From Paracoccaceae bacterium (lineage in GTDB: Bacteria > Pseudomonadota > Alphaproteobacteria > Rhodobacterales > Rhodobacteraceae): a DNA stretch of 64,000 nt. Position 1 is the stretch's first letter. The number at the start of each line of letters is the position of its first letter. The DNA is taken from the NCBI GenBank assembly GCA_019454225.1, contig CP075370.1, forward strand, positions 496,001 through 560,000, read 5' to 3'. A program made the translations under genes and the position numbers. Under the pieces are notes generated by a model. That model did not search any database, was not told the DNA's origin, and was given only the letters and a program-made list of their open reading frames with translations. Shown piece after piece: positions 16,589 through 25,653 of the stretch.

Positions 16589-17547
16589 TTGCGGATCGCT
16601 CCGAAGCTCATGCCGCGCAGCAGGTGGTTGCGCAGAAGGAAGGTGAAGATCGCCACCGGCAGAAGGAACAGGAATGCCCCCGATGCGATGACCGTCCAGT
16701 CCGACAATCCCGATCCGACCTGGCTGGGAATGTAGGGCGGTGCGGTCTGGGCATTGCGAGAGGTCATCATCAGTGCGAAGGCATATTCGTTCCAGGCGGT
16801 GATGAAGCAGAACACCGCGGTCGCGGCGATCCCGGTCAGGGCCTCCGGCAACACGATCTTCCGGAACGCCTCAAGCCGCGTGTAGCCGTCGACGAGCGCG
16901 GCCTCCTCGTATTCCCTCGGGATCTCGTCGATGAAGCCCTTCATGATCCAGACCGCAAAGGACAGGTTGAACGCGGTGTAGAGGATGATCAGGCCGATAT
17001 GCGTGTCATGCAGGCCGACCGCGCGATACATCAGGAACATCGGGATCGCGACCACGATGGGTGGCAACATTCGCGTGCTCAGGATGAAGAACAGCCAGTC
17101 CTGTTCGCCCGGCACCTTGAAGCGCGAGAACCCATAGGCGGTGATCGTGCCCATCGAGACGGCAAGGAATGTCGAAATGATCGAAACGATCAGCGAGTTC
17201 ACATAGCGGTTGCCATAGCCTGACGAGGTCGCCTCGCCCGTCTTGCGGTTGCGCACCACCTGCTCGCCGCCGTCGAAAACCAGTTTCTCCCACCAGGGTG
17301 CTGCCTCGTATACCTCTTCCGGCACCGGCTCGCGCAGCTGGCTGCGCTTGGTGAACAGCTTGGCAAAGGGGGCAAGCGTCGGTTCGAACAGCACCGTGGG
17401 CGGTGCCGTCGTCGCCAGGTTCCGCGGCTTGAAGGCGGTGGCCGTGATCCAGAAGATCGGGGTCAGCATCACGATCAGGGCCGCAAGCACCGCAACCACG
17501 GCAATGCGGTTGGTGATGATTTCGCCTCTTGTCTTGACTTCGGCCAT
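16585..17547 (-). CDS. Carbohydrate ABC importer permease, MalG-like
   Basis: A 320-residue inner-membrane subunit with about six helices. The cytoplasmic EAA loop (EEAALVDGYTRLEAFRKIVLP) contacts the ATPase. A long periplasmic segment (about residues 45-110) follows helix 1. The gene begins one base after the MalF-like stop and overlaps the small membrane-protein gene by four bases. It forms the translocation channel with its neighbour. Confidence 0.9.
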   Translation of the reverse strand: MAEVKTRGEIITNRIAVVAVLAALIVMLTPIFWITATAFKPRNLATTAPPTVLFEPTLAPFAKLFTKRSQLREPVPEEVYEAAPWWEKLVFDGGEQVVRNRKTGEATSSGYGNRYVNSLIVSIISTFLAVSMGTITAYGFSRFKVPGEQDWLFFILSTRMLPPIVVAIPMFLMYRAVGLHDTHIGLIILYTAFNLSFAVWIMKGFIDEIPREYEEAALVDGYTRLEAFRKIVLPEALTGIAATAVFCFITAWNEYAFALMMTSRNAQTAPPYIPSQVGSGLSDWTVIASGAFLFLLPVAIFTFLLRNHLLRGMSFGAIRK

Positions 17548-17548
17548 G

Positions 17549-18451
17549 TCAGCGCGCCTTCGCCTTGTTCAGGTACTTCACGTAGATGTTGGTGATGGCG
17601 ACAACGACGATCAGAACGATGTAGGCAAAGGCCGAGGACATGCCGGTCTGCCATTCCAGGAAGGCCATCTTGTAAAGGCGGATCGCGATCAGTTCGGTCG
17701 TCGGCTGCGTCGACAGGATGTAGGCGTGGTCGAAGGTCTTGAACGCCTCCATCGTGCGGAAGATGATCGCGATCATCAGGATCGGCGCGACCAGCGGCAG
17801 CGTGATGCGGAAGAACGTGTAGAACGATCCCGCCCTGTCGATCTCTGCCGCCTCGTAAAGGTGCTTCGGCACCGCCGACAGCCCGGCCAGCGACAGCAGC
17901 ATGACGAACGGCGACCACATCCAGATGTCAACCATGGCAACCGCGTAGAGCGCCATCTGCGGGTCGGCGAGCCATTCGAATTTTCCAAGGCCCAGGAAGT
18001 AGTTGATGATACCGAACGAAGGGTCGTAAAGCAGCTTCCAGAACAGGCCGACAACCGCGGGTGACAGCATCATCGGCAGAAGAAGCAGGGTGGTGATCAG
18101 GCCCTTCAACGGTATCGGGCGGTTCAGCAGCATCGCCAGACCGAAGCCCACCAGCACCTGCCCGGTGACCGATATCAGAACGTACTTCGCGGTGATGGTG
18201 AAGTTCCGCCAGATGAACGGGTCGTTCAGCAGATAGCGGAAGTTGTCCAGCCCGATCCATTGCGACGGTGCATTGGTCGAGGCGCGATAGTCGGTAAACG
18301 CGGTCCACAGTGAATAGATCAGCGGGAATACGTTGAAGACGATCAGAAAGGCGATCGTGGGGATGATGAAGAGATTGCGGATCGAAAGGTCCGAAAGCCC
18401 CCGCGCGGCGGCGCGCGTATCGGGGTTCAGACGGGTCATCACGTCGGCCAC
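17549..18451 (-). CDS. Carbohydrate ABC importer permease, MalF-like
   Basis: A 300-residue inner-membrane subunit with about six helices and the EAA-loop segment EAAEIDRAGSFYTFFRITLP. The start read here is GTG at 18449-18451, with AGGA upstream; an ATG at codon 5 is an alternative. It follows the binding-protein gene after a 66-bp gap that holds a strong hairpin, the usual place where expression drops from binding protein to membrane subunits. Confidence 0.88.
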   Translation of the reverse strand: MADVMTRLNPDTRAAARGLSDLSIRNLFIIPTIAFLIVFNVFPLIYSLWTAFTDYRASTNAPSQWIGLDNFRYLLNDPFIWRNFTITAKYVLISVTGQVLVGFGLAMLLNRPIPLKGLITTLLLLPMMLSPAVVGLFWKLLYDPSFGIINYFLGLGKFEWLADPQMALYAVAMVDIWMWSPFVMLLSLAGLSAVPKHLYEAAEIDRAGSFYTFFRITLPLVAPILMIAIIFRTMEAFKTFDHAYILSTQPTTELIAIRLYKMAFLEWQTGMSSAFAYIVLIVVVAITNIYVKYLNKAKAR

Positions 18452-18478
18452 GGCTGCATTCCTGAGTGAAAAGTGAAA

Positions 18479-18505
18479 CGGCGGGCGCGATGTCTGCGCC
18501 CGCCG
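18479..18505 (-). promoter_or_regulatory. Intercistronic stem-loop after the binding-protein gene
   Basis: A perfect 10-bp stem (CGGCGGGCGC with GCGCCCGCCG) closes a 7-nt loop, 12 bp after the binding-protein stop. There is no T-run, so mRNA protection or partial termination is likelier than full termination. The position mirrors the hairpin after ytfQ at 622-648. Confidence 0.55.
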
Positions 18506-18517
18506 CCTAGGCGGTCG

Positions 18518-19828
18518 TTACTTCAGCCGGCCATACTTCTTGAAGGTCGCGGTCCAGTCGGCCGCCAGCGCGTCGAGCGCTTCCTTCGCCGTGCCTTCGC
18601 CCCCCACGATATAGGGATACCAGCGCTGGTTGGCCGCGATGAGCAGTTCTGCGTATTCCGGCACCGCCCAGAAGTCCTTCACCATGAACATGGTCTGGAA
18701 GAAGGCTTCGTTATAGGGGGTGGCGTTACGGAACTCCTCGCTTTCCAGCGTGGCGGCGTGTGCGGTGTAGCCACCCAGTTCGGCCCAGCGCTTCTGCACG
18801 TCTTCCCGGATGAACCACTCGAGGAACTTGTAGGATTCGTCGATGTTGTTCGAGTAGGACACGATCGAGATGCCTTGGCCGCCGAGCGCCGCGAACTGGT
18901 CGCCGTAGGGCCCTTTCGGGTTGGCGAAGAATCCGGTGCTGGCTGCGTTCGGGTTGGTGGCCGGGTTTACCAGCGCCGGGAAGAAGGCGAAGTAGTTCAT
19001 GGACATCGCCGCCAGGTTCTCGGTGATCGCCTGGTTGTTCTCGACGAAGAAGGTCTTGGACCAGCCCGGCGGGGTAAAGCTGTAGAGCTTGCGATACGCC
19101 TCGAGCGCCTCGACCGCCTTGTCCGAGTTGATGATGCCCTCGACCTCATAGGTGTCGGGATTGCCCAGTTCGGCCCCGTAGGAGAACAGCGCATTCTCCA
19201 CGCCCATGACCAGACCGTCATAGGAGTTGTCGGTGTAGATCGCGATGCCGTAGCGGTCTTGATCGGGCCGGTGGAAGAACTCGGCGATGTCGATCAGCTG
19301 TTTCCAATCCTGCGGTACGGCGAGGTCATAGCCGTACTTTGCCTTGAACGCCTCCATCTCGGCCGGATCCTCGAACCAGTCCTTGCGATAGGACCAGCCC
19401 ACCGCATCGCCTTCGGCCGGAATGGCCCAGAACTTCTGCGAGTTGGCGGGATATTCGGCGTAGTACTTGACCGTGGCCGGAGCCATGATCTCGCCCAGAT
19501 TGTTGGCCTTGAAGAACTCGGTCAGATCGACGTAGTGGCCGCCTTCCGACGCCGCGCCCAGCCACTGGCTGTCGCCGACGATCATGTCATAGGCGGACCC
19601 GCGTGCGTTGAACTCGGTGAAGGCCTTGGTCTGGAAATCCTGCCAGGGCGTGGTTTCCACGGTGACCCTGACGCCGGTTTCGGCCTCGTACTCGTTCACC
19701 AGTTCCTGCAGATAGTTCGCCGGGTCCCACTCGGCCCAGAAGATGGTCAGTTCCTGCGACAGCGCCGCGGGCGCGGACAGAGCGATCGCCGCAGCCCCCG
19801 CCAGGAGCCGGTAGAATGGTCTGTGCAT
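18518..19828 (-). CDS. Extracellular solute-binding protein, family 1 (sugar ABC importer)
   Basis: A 436-residue periplasmic protein of the maltose/glycerol-3-phosphate binding class. A signal peptide runs to about residue 24 (ALS before QE), and the mature protein begins ELTIFWAEWDPANYLQ. A GGGAGGAAA site fixes ATG at 19826-19828; an in-frame extension to 20017 would cross the promoter and operator and is rejected. It is first in the importer operon, and its predicted promoter carries a TGGTAATACCA operator shared with the isomerase operons, so it probably imports the sugar or polyol they degrade. Confidence 0.9.
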   Translation of the reverse strand: MHRPFYRLLAGAAAIALSAPAALSQELTIFWAEWDPANYLQELVNEYEAETGVRVTVETTPWQDFQTKAFTEFNARGSAYDMIVGDSQWLGAASEGGHYVDLTEFFKANNLGEIMAPATVKYYAEYPANSQKFWAIPAEGDAVGWSYRKDWFEDPAEMEAFKAKYGYDLAVPQDWKQLIDIAEFFHRPDQDRYGIAIYTDNSYDGLVMGVENALFSYGAELGNPDTYEVEGIINSDKAVEALEAYRKLYSFTPPGWSKTFFVENNQAITENLAAMSMNYFAFFPALVNPATNPNAASTGFFANPKGPYGDQFAALGGQGISIVSYSNNIDESYKFLEWFIREDVQKRWAELGGYTAHAATLESEEFRNATPYNEAFFQTMFMVKDFWAVPEYAELLIAANQRWYPYIVGGEGTAKEALDALAADWTATFKKYGRLK

Positions 19829-19934
19829 CTGATTTCCTCCCGTTTCTGTTGATTGGCAGCACGCATCTGGGGGCCACTCACCGGCACCCGGTGGACCTGC
19901 CACCGTCTTAGGCTTCCTCCACTTCCAGCAAAAT

Positions 19935-19963
19935 TGGTAATACCAGATCGGCCATGGTGTCAA
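19935..19963 (-). promoter_or_regulatory. Importer promoter with TGGTAATACCA operator
   Basis: On the minus strand TTGACA (19958-19963) is followed after 15 bp by TATTAC (19937-19942). The palindrome TGGTAATACCA (19935-19945) covers that -10. The whole 306-bp gap from 19829 to 20134 holds no other recognisable gene. Confidence 0.62.
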
Positions 19964-20134
19964 TCTTCCTTTGCCCGGCATCGCGGCAGAGCCCCGCGAT
20001 TCCGCAACGCAGGCCAAGGCGTCTATCCGATTGTAGTTGCAGGAATCAAAGGTGTTTCATCCAGCCTTTCGAATCCGGACCCAGCAAAAGCTACATCCGA
20101 ATGTGATCATTCTGGCCGGACCAGTCTGCATCCC

Positions 20135-20764
20135 TCAGGCGTGCGTGATTCCCGCCTCGCGCCGTGCCGCTTCCAGCAGCGCGCGCGCCGACCACAGCGC
20201 CACCTCGGCCACTTCGTCATCGGCAAGCCCGCAGATGTCCTTCAGCACGATCATTGCCTCGATGCCATAGGTCAGCGATAGCGCCCGAATCAGCCGGGTC
20301 TGCTGGTCCGGCGGTAGCCCGGTTCCACCGACGGCGCGAGCCAGCAGCGCGCGCCGGTGGCCGCGGCCAAGCGCGGCATCTCCGGGCTTGGCGTAGCTGG
20401 GCTCAAGCGACTGCCGGATTGCCGCGCGAAACGTTCCCTCATGCTCCGACAGCCGCCGGAAGGTCACGCCGTAGAGCGATGCCAGCCGCGCATCGCCTTC
20501 GGCTGCGCCGTCCTCCCAGTCGAGGATCGGGCCAAGCGCCTCCGCCACCACGGCGCGCAGCATCTCGGCCAGCGTGGGAAAATAGCGATAGGCCGTCGAG
20601 CGCGAAACGCCCGCCGCCTCGGCCACGTCGCTGACTGATGGTGACAGGCCCTGCCGCATCATCCGGCTTGCGGTGGCGACCATCAGCGCCCGTGTGCGCG
20701 CCGCGGGCCCCTTCAGCGGCAGGGTCTCATCGGCCGGATCAGCGTCTTGATTTGGAACTGGCAT
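20135..20764 (-). CDS. TetR-family transcriptional regulator
   Basis: 209 residues with an N-terminal TetR helix-turn-helix (about 40-65, VSDVAEAAGVSRSTAYRYFPT) and a helical C-terminal ligand domain with no assignable specificity. The ATG is at 20762-20764. It is divergent, with an 85-bp gap, from the Tm-1-like/PEP-hydrolase/cupin/M24 operon, so it most likely represses that operon and itself. An imperfect palindrome (GTACT/AGTGC arms) lies in the gap. Confidence 0.87.
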   Translation of the reverse strand: MPVPNQDADPADETLPLKGPAARTRALMVATASRMMRQGLSPSVSDVAEAAGVSRSTAYRYFPTLAEMLRAVVAEALGPILDWEDGAAEGDARLASLYGVTFRRLSEHEGTFRAAIRQSLEPSYAKPGDAALGRGHRRALLARAVGGTGLPPDQQTRLIRALSLTYGIEAMIVLKDICGLADDEVAEVALWSARALLEAARREAGITHA

Positions 20765-20773
20765 CCCAATACG

Positions 20774-20785
20774 GTACTACAGTGC
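20774..20785. promoter_or_regulatory. Possible TetR operator
   Basis: GTACTACAGTGC is an imperfect palindrome (arms GTACT and AGTGC, one mismatch) 10 bp from the TetR start and in front of the divergent operon. Only position and symmetry support it. Confidence 0.3.
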
Positions 20786-20849
20786 AGTTTCCGATCAAGC
20801 GGGATCTTCGACGGCAGCAAGGACGCCCGCTGCGGGCGCGGGGGGACGG

Positions 20850-22046
20850 ATGCGGCGGATCCACATCGCGGGCACCTGTGATACCAAGGGGCAGGAACTG
20901 GCCTACCTTCGCGACCTGATCGCAGCCGGCGGCGACGCCGCCGTGATCGTCGATCTGGGCATCCGCACCCCGCAGATCACCGCAGACATTCCGTCGGCCG
21001 AGGTTGCCGCCTGCCACCCGGACGGGGCTGCCGCCGTGCTGGCCGGGGACGACCGCGGTGCCGCCGTCGCAGCCATGGGTACGGCCTTTGCCGCGTGGTG
21101 CCGGTCGAACGGCGGCCAGATTGCCGGGATCATCGCCGTCGGCGGCGGCGGCGGCACCTCGATCGCCTGCGCCGGGATGCGCGAACTGCCCTATGGCTTG
21201 CCCAAGATCATGGTCTCCACGCTCGCATCGGGCGATACCGCGCCTTACGTCGGCACATCCGATATCGCGATGGTCCCCTCGGTCACCGACATCGCCGGGC
21301 TCAACCGGCTGAGCCGGGTGATCCTGTCGAACGCGGCGCACGCCCTGATGGGCGCCGTGCGGGCCCCCGCCCCGGCGACAGGTGCCGACCTGCCTGCCAT
21401 CGGGCTGACGATGTTCGGTGTCACCACCCCCTGCGTGACCGCCATCGGCGATCAGCTGCGCGACCGCTATGATTGCCTGGTGTTCCACGCCACCGGCACC
21501 GGTGGCCGGTCGATGGAGCGTCTGCTGGATCAGGGGGTCCTGTCCGGTCTCATCGACATCACGACCACCGAGATCGCGGATCTGCTGTTCGGTGGCGTGC
21601 TGCCCGCGCTGCCCGACCGTCTGGATGTGGTGGCCCGTACCGGTGCGCCATGGGTGGGGTCCGTGGGTGCGTTGGACATGGTGAACTTCTGGGCGCCCGG
21701 CACCGTGCCGCACCGCTACCGCGACCGGCAGTTCTACCACCACAATCCGAATGTCACGCTGATGCGCACCAACCCGGACGAGAACGCGCAGATCGGACGC
21801 TGGCTTGGCGAAAAGCTGAATGCCTGCCGTGGTCCCGTCCGGCTGCTGATCCCGGAAAAGGGCGTCTCGGCATTGGACATCGACGGCGGCGCCTTCTGGT
21901 GGCCCGAGGCGGACGCGGCCCTGTTCGCCGCGTTGCGGGATACGGTTGCCGACCCGGCCCGCATTGTCATGCTGCCCTGCCACATCAACGACCTGGCCTT
22001 CGCCAGCGCCGCCGCGCGCACCTTCCTTGACATCACGGAGCCATGA
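20850..22046 (+). CDS. Tm-1-like ATP-binding domain protein (UPF0261)
   Basis: A 398-residue protein of the UPF0261/Tm-1 N-terminal family. The opening [21 protein letters not shown] and the glycine-rich [19 protein letters not shown] and [20 protein letters not shown] segments are hallmarks. The tomato homologue Tm-1 binds ATP and blocks tobamovirus replication; the bacterial reaction is not established. In plants and fungi it is fused to a PEP-hydrolase-like TIM barrel; here that barrel is the next gene, overlapping by four bases. The two products likely form one enzyme or complex. Confidence 0.85.
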   Translation: MRRIHIAGTCDTKGQELAYLRDLIAAGGDAAVIVDLGIRTPQITADIPSAEVAACHPDGAAAVLAGDDRGAAVAAMGTAFAAWCRSNGGQIAGIIAVGGGGGTSIACAGMRELPYGLPKIMVSTLASGDTAPYVGTSDIAMVPSVTDIAGLNRLSRVILSNAAHALMGAVRAPAPATGADLPAIGLTMFGVTTPCVTAIGDQLRDRYDCLVFHATGTGGRSMERLLDQGVLSGLIDITTTEIADLLFGGVLPALPDRLDVVARTGAPWVGSVGALDMVNFWAPGTVPHRYRDRQFYHHNPNVTLMRTNPDENAQIGRWLGEKLNACRGPVRLLIPEKGVSALDIDGGAFWWPEADAALFAALRDTVADPARIVMLPCHINDLAFASAAARTFLDITEP

Positions 22047-22882
22047 TGCCTGCCATTCCGCGACAGACCGTTCTCGACCGCCTGGCCCGGATGATCGCCA
22101 GTGGCCAGCCCATCATCGGCGGCGGTGCCGGGACCGGGCTTTCCGCCAAGGCCGAGGAGGCCGGCGGCATCGACCTCATCATCATCTACAATTCGGGGCG
22201 CTACCGCATGGCGGGGCGCGGTTCGGCGGCGGGCCTGCTGGCCTATGGCAATGCCAACCAGATCGTCAAGGAAATGGCCGTCGAGGTGTTGCCGGTCGTC
22301 AGGAACACCCCCGTCCTGGCGGGCGTGAACGGCACCGACCCCTTCATCCTGATGCCGCAGTTCCTGGCCGAACTGAAGGCAATGGGCTTCTCCGGCGTCC
22401 AGAACTTTCCCACGGTCGGCCTGTTCGACGGCCAGATGCGGCAGAGCTTCGAGGAAACCGGCATGGGGTTCGGCCTTGAGGTCGACATGATCGCCGAGGC
22501 GCACCGTCAGGATCTGCTGACAACGCCCTATGTCTTCAACCCGGACGAGGCGGTCGCGATGGCAAGGGCCGGGGCCGACATCATCGTGGCCCATATGGGC
22601 GTCACCACCGGCGGCTCGATCGGCGCCACCTCTGCCAAGTCGCTGGACCAGTGCGTGACCGAGATCGACTCCATCTCGGCCGCGGCCCGGTCGGTGCGCC
22701 GCGACATCATCCTTCTCTGCCACGGCGGCCCGATCTCGATGCCCGAGGATGCGGCCCATGTGCTGGCGCGCGCCGATGGGCTGCACGGATTCTATGGTGC
22801 GTCCTCGGCCGAACGCCTGCCCGCCGAACGCGCCATCGCCGACCAGATCCGCGCCTTCAAGGCGCTGCCCGCGAAAGGATAA
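22043..22882 (+). CDS. Phosphoenolpyruvate-hydrolase-family TIM-barrel protein (Tm-1 C-terminal type)
   Basis: A 279-residue TIM barrel of the PEP mutase/isocitrate lyase-like group. Typical segments are [23 protein letters not shown] at the start, [21 protein letters not shown] and [13 protein letters not shown]. Relatives were once called TIM-barrel signal-transduction proteins; carbon-phosphorus or carbon-carbon bond chemistry on a 2-oxoacid is possible, but no reaction is assigned. The start overlaps the Tm-1-like stop (two adjacent ATGs at 22043 and 22046). It matches the C-terminal half of plant Tm-1 proteins. Confidence 0.83.
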   Translation: MMPAIPRQTVLDRLARMIASGQPIIGGGAGTGLSAKAEEAGGIDLIIIYNSGRYRMAGRGSAAGLLAYGNANQIVKEMAVEVLPVVRNTPVLAGVNGTDPFILMPQFLAELKAMGFSGVQNFPTVGLFDGQMRQSFEETGMGFGLEVDMIAEAHRQDLLTTPYVFNPDEAVAMARAGADIIVAHMGVTTGGSIGATSAKSLDQCVTEIDSISAAARSVRRDIILLCHGGPISMPEDAAHVLARADGLHGFYGASSAERLPAERAIADQIRAFKALPAKG

Positions 22883-22886
22883 CACC

Positions 22887-23303
22887 ATGACGGACGTCAA
22901 AGACCTGTTCAGATACCCCGGTGACGTGGATGCCTTCGGGTTTGACTGGGGACACCTGTCGGTTGTCCTCGGTCCGGCCGTGAACGGTGCGCGCCAGTTC
23001 TCGGCCGCGGTCGTCACGGTGCCCCCTGGCAAGGGGCACAGCCGCCACAATCACCCCGGCGCGGAAGAGATCATCTACATCCTGGAGGGCACGGGCGAGC
23101 AGATGGTCGAGGACGAGGCCGGCAGCCCGCATACCGAACAGGTCCGCCCGGGCGCCTGCGTGTTCATCCCCGAAAGCCGGTTCCACGCGACGCTCAACAC
23201 CGGGCCTTCCGAGATGAAGATCTTCGTCGTCTATTCGCCGACCGGACCGGAGGAAGCGCTGCGTGCCCTGCCGGACTTCCGTGTCATTCCGGCGCGGGGG
23301 TGA
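22887..23303 (+). CDS. Cupin-domain protein
   Basis: A 138-residue single-cupin protein. The first cupin motif gives GHSRHNHPGAEEIIYILEG, with two His and a Glu as metal ligands; the second motif is GACVFIPESRFHATLNTG with a further His. Such proteins are isomerases, dioxygenases or small-molecule sensors. The start at 22887 is four bases after the preceding stop, shorter than the open frame from 22749. It is the third gene of the Tm-1-like operon. Function unknown. Confidence 0.8.
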   Translation: MTDVKDLFRYPGDVDAFGFDWGHLSVVLGPAVNGARQFSAAVVTVPPGKGHSRHNHPGAEEIIYILEGTGEQMVEDEAGSPHTEQVRPGACVFIPESRFHATLNTGPSEMKIFVVYSPTGPEEALRALPDFRVIPARG

Positions 23304-23307
23304 CGCC

Positions 23308-24486
23308 ATGGAGACCTTCGCGGCCCAGGGCCTGCCCTACAGCTTTGCCAAGCTCGACCTCCTGATGGAAAAGGCCGGAATCGACATCCTGGTCGCCACG
23401 TCCAAGCACAACACCCAGTATCTGCTGGGCGGCTATCGGTTCATCTTCTTCTCGGCGATGGATGCGATCGGGCACAGCCGGTATCTGCCCGTCGTCGTCT
23501 ACATCAAGGGTGCGCCGGAGCGGACGGCCTATGTGGCCAACAAGATGGAGGCGGCCGAGCACGCGAACCGCCCCTTCTGGACACCGCATTTCATGCCCGT
23601 GGCCTGGGGGTCGGTCGATGCCGTGGCGGAAGCGGTCCGTCATATGAAGGACCATGGTCCCGCCTCGCCCCGGATCGGGATCGAGCCGTCGTTCCTGCCG
23701 CTCAACAGCGCGCGCGTTCTGGAATCGTCGTTTCCGAACAATCCGTTGATCGACGCGACCGGCCTTCTTGAACGGCTGCGTGCCGTCAAGACCCCGGCAG
23801 AACGCGCCCTGCTGAAGCAGGCGTCGGAGGCGATATCCGGGGCGATGCAGGCGACGATTGCGGGGTCGGGGGCGGGGGACAGCAAGGTCCGGATCATCGA
23901 CCGGCTGCGGCGCGAGGAGACGGCGCGCGGGCTGCAGTTCGAGTACTGCCTGCTGACGCTCGGCGCCTCGCACAACCGGGCGGCCTCGCCGCAGGCCTGG
24001 GCGCCGGGCGAGGTGCTGTCGATCGATTCGGGCGGCAACCTGCGCGGCTATATCGGCGACATCTGCCGGATGGGCGTGCTGGGCGAACCCGATGCCGAAC
24101 TGGTCGACCTGCTGGCCGAGGTCGAGTCGGTGCAGCAGGCAGCCTTTTCCCGGATCCGCGCCGGGGCCCTGGGCGGCGACCTGATCGCCGCGGGCGAGGC
24201 CGAGCTGGCCCGCCAGCCGAACCGCGCCTGCACCGATTTCTTCGCGCATGGCATGGGGGTTATCACCCATGAGGCGCCGTTCCTGATGACCAACCACCCG
24301 GTCGCCTACGAAGGCGTCGATGCCGCCCATCCGCTGGAGGCCGGGATGATCCTGTCGGTCGAGACCACGATGCTGCACCCCCGCCGCGGCTTCATCAAGC
24401 TGGAGGACACGCTGGCGGTGACCGAGACCGGATACGAGATGTTCGGCAGCGAGGGGCGCGGCTGGAACCGTGGCGGCACCGCCTGA
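23308..24486 (+). CDS. M24-family metallopeptidase (Xaa-Pro aminopeptidase/creatinase-like)
   Basis: 392 residues with a creatinase N-domain (about 1-150) and a pita-bread M24 domain. Metal ligands appear in order: Asp in SIDSGG, Asp in GDICRMG, His in FAHGMG, Glu in SVETTM and Glu in IKLEDT, so a dinuclear metal site is intact. Family members cleave Xaa-Pro bonds or C-N bonds in creatine-like molecules. ATG at 23308 follows the cupin stop by four bases. As last gene of the Tm-1-like operon it may process a small amide substrate; the linkage is inferred. Confidence 0.85.
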   Translation: METFAAQGLPYSFAKLDLLMEKAGIDILVATSKHNTQYLLGGYRFIFFSAMDAIGHSRYLPVVVYIKGAPERTAYVANKMEAAEHANRPFWTPHFMPVAWGSVDAVAEAVRHMKDHGPASPRIGIEPSFLPLNSARVLESSFPNNPLIDATGLLERLRAVKTPAERALLKQASEAISGAMQATIAGSGAGDSKVRIIDRLRREETARGLQFEYCLLTLGASHNRAASPQAWAPGEVLSIDSGGNLRGYIGDICRMGVLGEPDAELVDLLAEVESVQQAAFSRIRAGALGGDLIAAGEAELARQPNRACTDFFAHGMGVITHEAPFLMTNHPVAYEGVDAAHPLEAGMILSVETTMLHPRRGFIKLEDTLAVTETGYEMFGSEGRGWNRGGTA

Positions 24487-24496
24487 CCGCGGGCCG

Positions 24497-24513
24497 CCGG
24501 CGGTTAACGCCGG
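24497..24513 (+). terminator. Stem-loop after the M24 gene
   Basis: CCGGCG and CGCCGG pair around a GTTAA loop 10 bp past the M24 stop. It lacks a T-run, so it may be a weak terminator or an mRNA 3' end. Confidence 0.3.
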
Positions 24514-24578
24514 GCGTTGCGCGGCGGCGGTGTTGCGCGCCGGACGCGGCACCGCCCGTCACCACCGCGCGGCAGATC

Positions 24579-24700
24579 AACCCCATGGATTCGCGTCACT
24601 TCCGCCGTATGGCCCGCGTCGGTTATCCGTCGGTTCCGCGTCTGGCATACGTCCCGACACCGGGGGGAGCCGGGCTGTTAACGATCGGGGAGAGAATCGG
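24579..24700 (+). repeat. 122-bp dispersed repeat, copy 1
   Basis: Aligns without gaps to 40806-40927 in the same orientation with 12 mismatches (about 90% identity); similarity ends sharply at both sides. Both copies lie just downstream of a plus-strand operon. An open frame from the internal ATG (24585) reads MDSRHFRRMARVG at its start in both copies, but no shared stop exists. This copy fills much of the 303-bp gap 24487-24789, which otherwise holds two small hairpins and no gene. Confidence 0.85.
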
Positions 24701-24728
24701 GGGGAAAGCAGGGCCCGGCTGCGGTCCG

Positions 24729-24747
24729 ATTGCCGGAACGCGGCAAT
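24729..24747. other. Short perfect hairpin in the gap before the PAP2 gene end
   Basis: ATTGCCG and CGGCAAT pair around GAACG between copy 1 of the repeat and the convergent PAP2 stop. It may serve as a transcript end for either strand; no T-run is present. Confidence 0.3.
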
Positions 24748-24789
24748 GCCCGGCGGTCCGGAGATGCGGGACCCAAGGCTGCCGATGCG

Positions 24790-25653
24790 TCAGCGCCGTG
24801 ACCTTCGGACGGGGAGGTGCTGACGGACCCGCAGGCTTGCCGTCCGCAGGACATGCGCGGCGACAAGCCAGGCATGCGAGAGGCAGATCTCGGCACCCTT
24901 GAGCAGCACCTGCGCCGGCAGGGCCGGACTGATCGGGAACGTGTGCCCGTGCCTTTCCATCCGGTTTCGAAGTGCCAGGCAGACCACGGCCCCCAGCACC
25001 ATGCCCGCCAGGCAATCCGTCATCCAGTGGACGCCGACGAAGGCCCGGGACATGGCCGCCAGCAGGCCGATCGACAGCCAGCCGACGGCCTGACCAGGCA
25101 GGGCCACGGCCAGCGCCACCGCGCAGGCGGTGGCCGTGGTGGCATGGCCGGAGGGAAAGGCGGCCCAGCCCGCCTGAAACGACATCACGGCAAACTCGAA
25201 CACGAGGGCATCGCCGTTCGAGGGCCGGGCCCGCCCGATCATGTGTTTCGCAAGGCTTGCCATCGTGCCGCTTATCGCCACCGCGCCGATCACCAGCAGC
25301 AGGGATGATCGAAGGTTCTGCAGTGCGGCGGGTGGAAACGGGTGGGGCCTGCGCGCCACGACGGCGACCGCGCCGAGGAGCAACAGCGAAATGCAAAGCG
25401 GCCAGGCGGAGTTTCCGAACTGCGTCACCACCCGCAGGACGGCGACCACCGACGGGTCAAGCGCGCGCGCCAGGTCGCGCACCGGTGCGTCCGAGACGAC
25501 GGCGACGAGCATCAGGACGCTGGCAAGCGTTGCCAGCCAGGACAGGCTGCCTTGCCGCCGGAGCGCGGCGGCAAGCCTGCGGCGCGGGGTTGTGCCGATG
25601 CCCGCGCCAGCCAGGCGGGCAAGAAGTTCGTCCTGGGAACCGGCGTGCTTCAT
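24790..25653 (-). CDS. PAP2-superfamily membrane phosphatase
   Basis: 287 residues with several membrane helices. All three phosphatase motifs are intact: Lys136-Arg143-Pro144 (KHMIGRARP), FPSGH ending in His170, and Ser202-Arg203-His209-Asp213 (SRAFVGVHWMTD). The family removes phosphate from undecaprenyl diphosphate, phosphatidate or lipid A at the membrane. It is last in the envelope-glycan operon and overlaps the upstream GT39 stop by four bases. Recycling of the lipid carrier or dephosphorylation of lipid A are the likely roles. Confidence 0.87.
   Translation of the reverse strand: MKHAGSQDELLARLAGAGIGTTPRRRLAAALRRQGSLSWLATLASVLMLVAVVSDAPVRDLARALDPSVVAVLRVVTQFGNSAWPLCISLLLLGAVAVVARRPHPFPPAALQNLRSSLLLVIGAVAISGTMASLAKHMIGRARPSNGDALVFEFAVMSFQAGWAAFPSGHATTATACAVALAVALPGQAVGWLSIGLLAAMSRAFVGVHWMTDCLAGMVLGAVVCLALRNRMERHGHTFPISPALPAQVLLKGAEICLSHAWLVAAHVLRTASLRVRQHLPVRRSRR

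Noticed and set aside
24585-24902. A 105-codon frame starting inside repeat copy 1
   Set aside because: Only the first ~39 codons are shared with copy 2; there is no common stop, no ribosome site and it runs into the PAP2 gene on the other strand. Kept as a repeat, not a gene.
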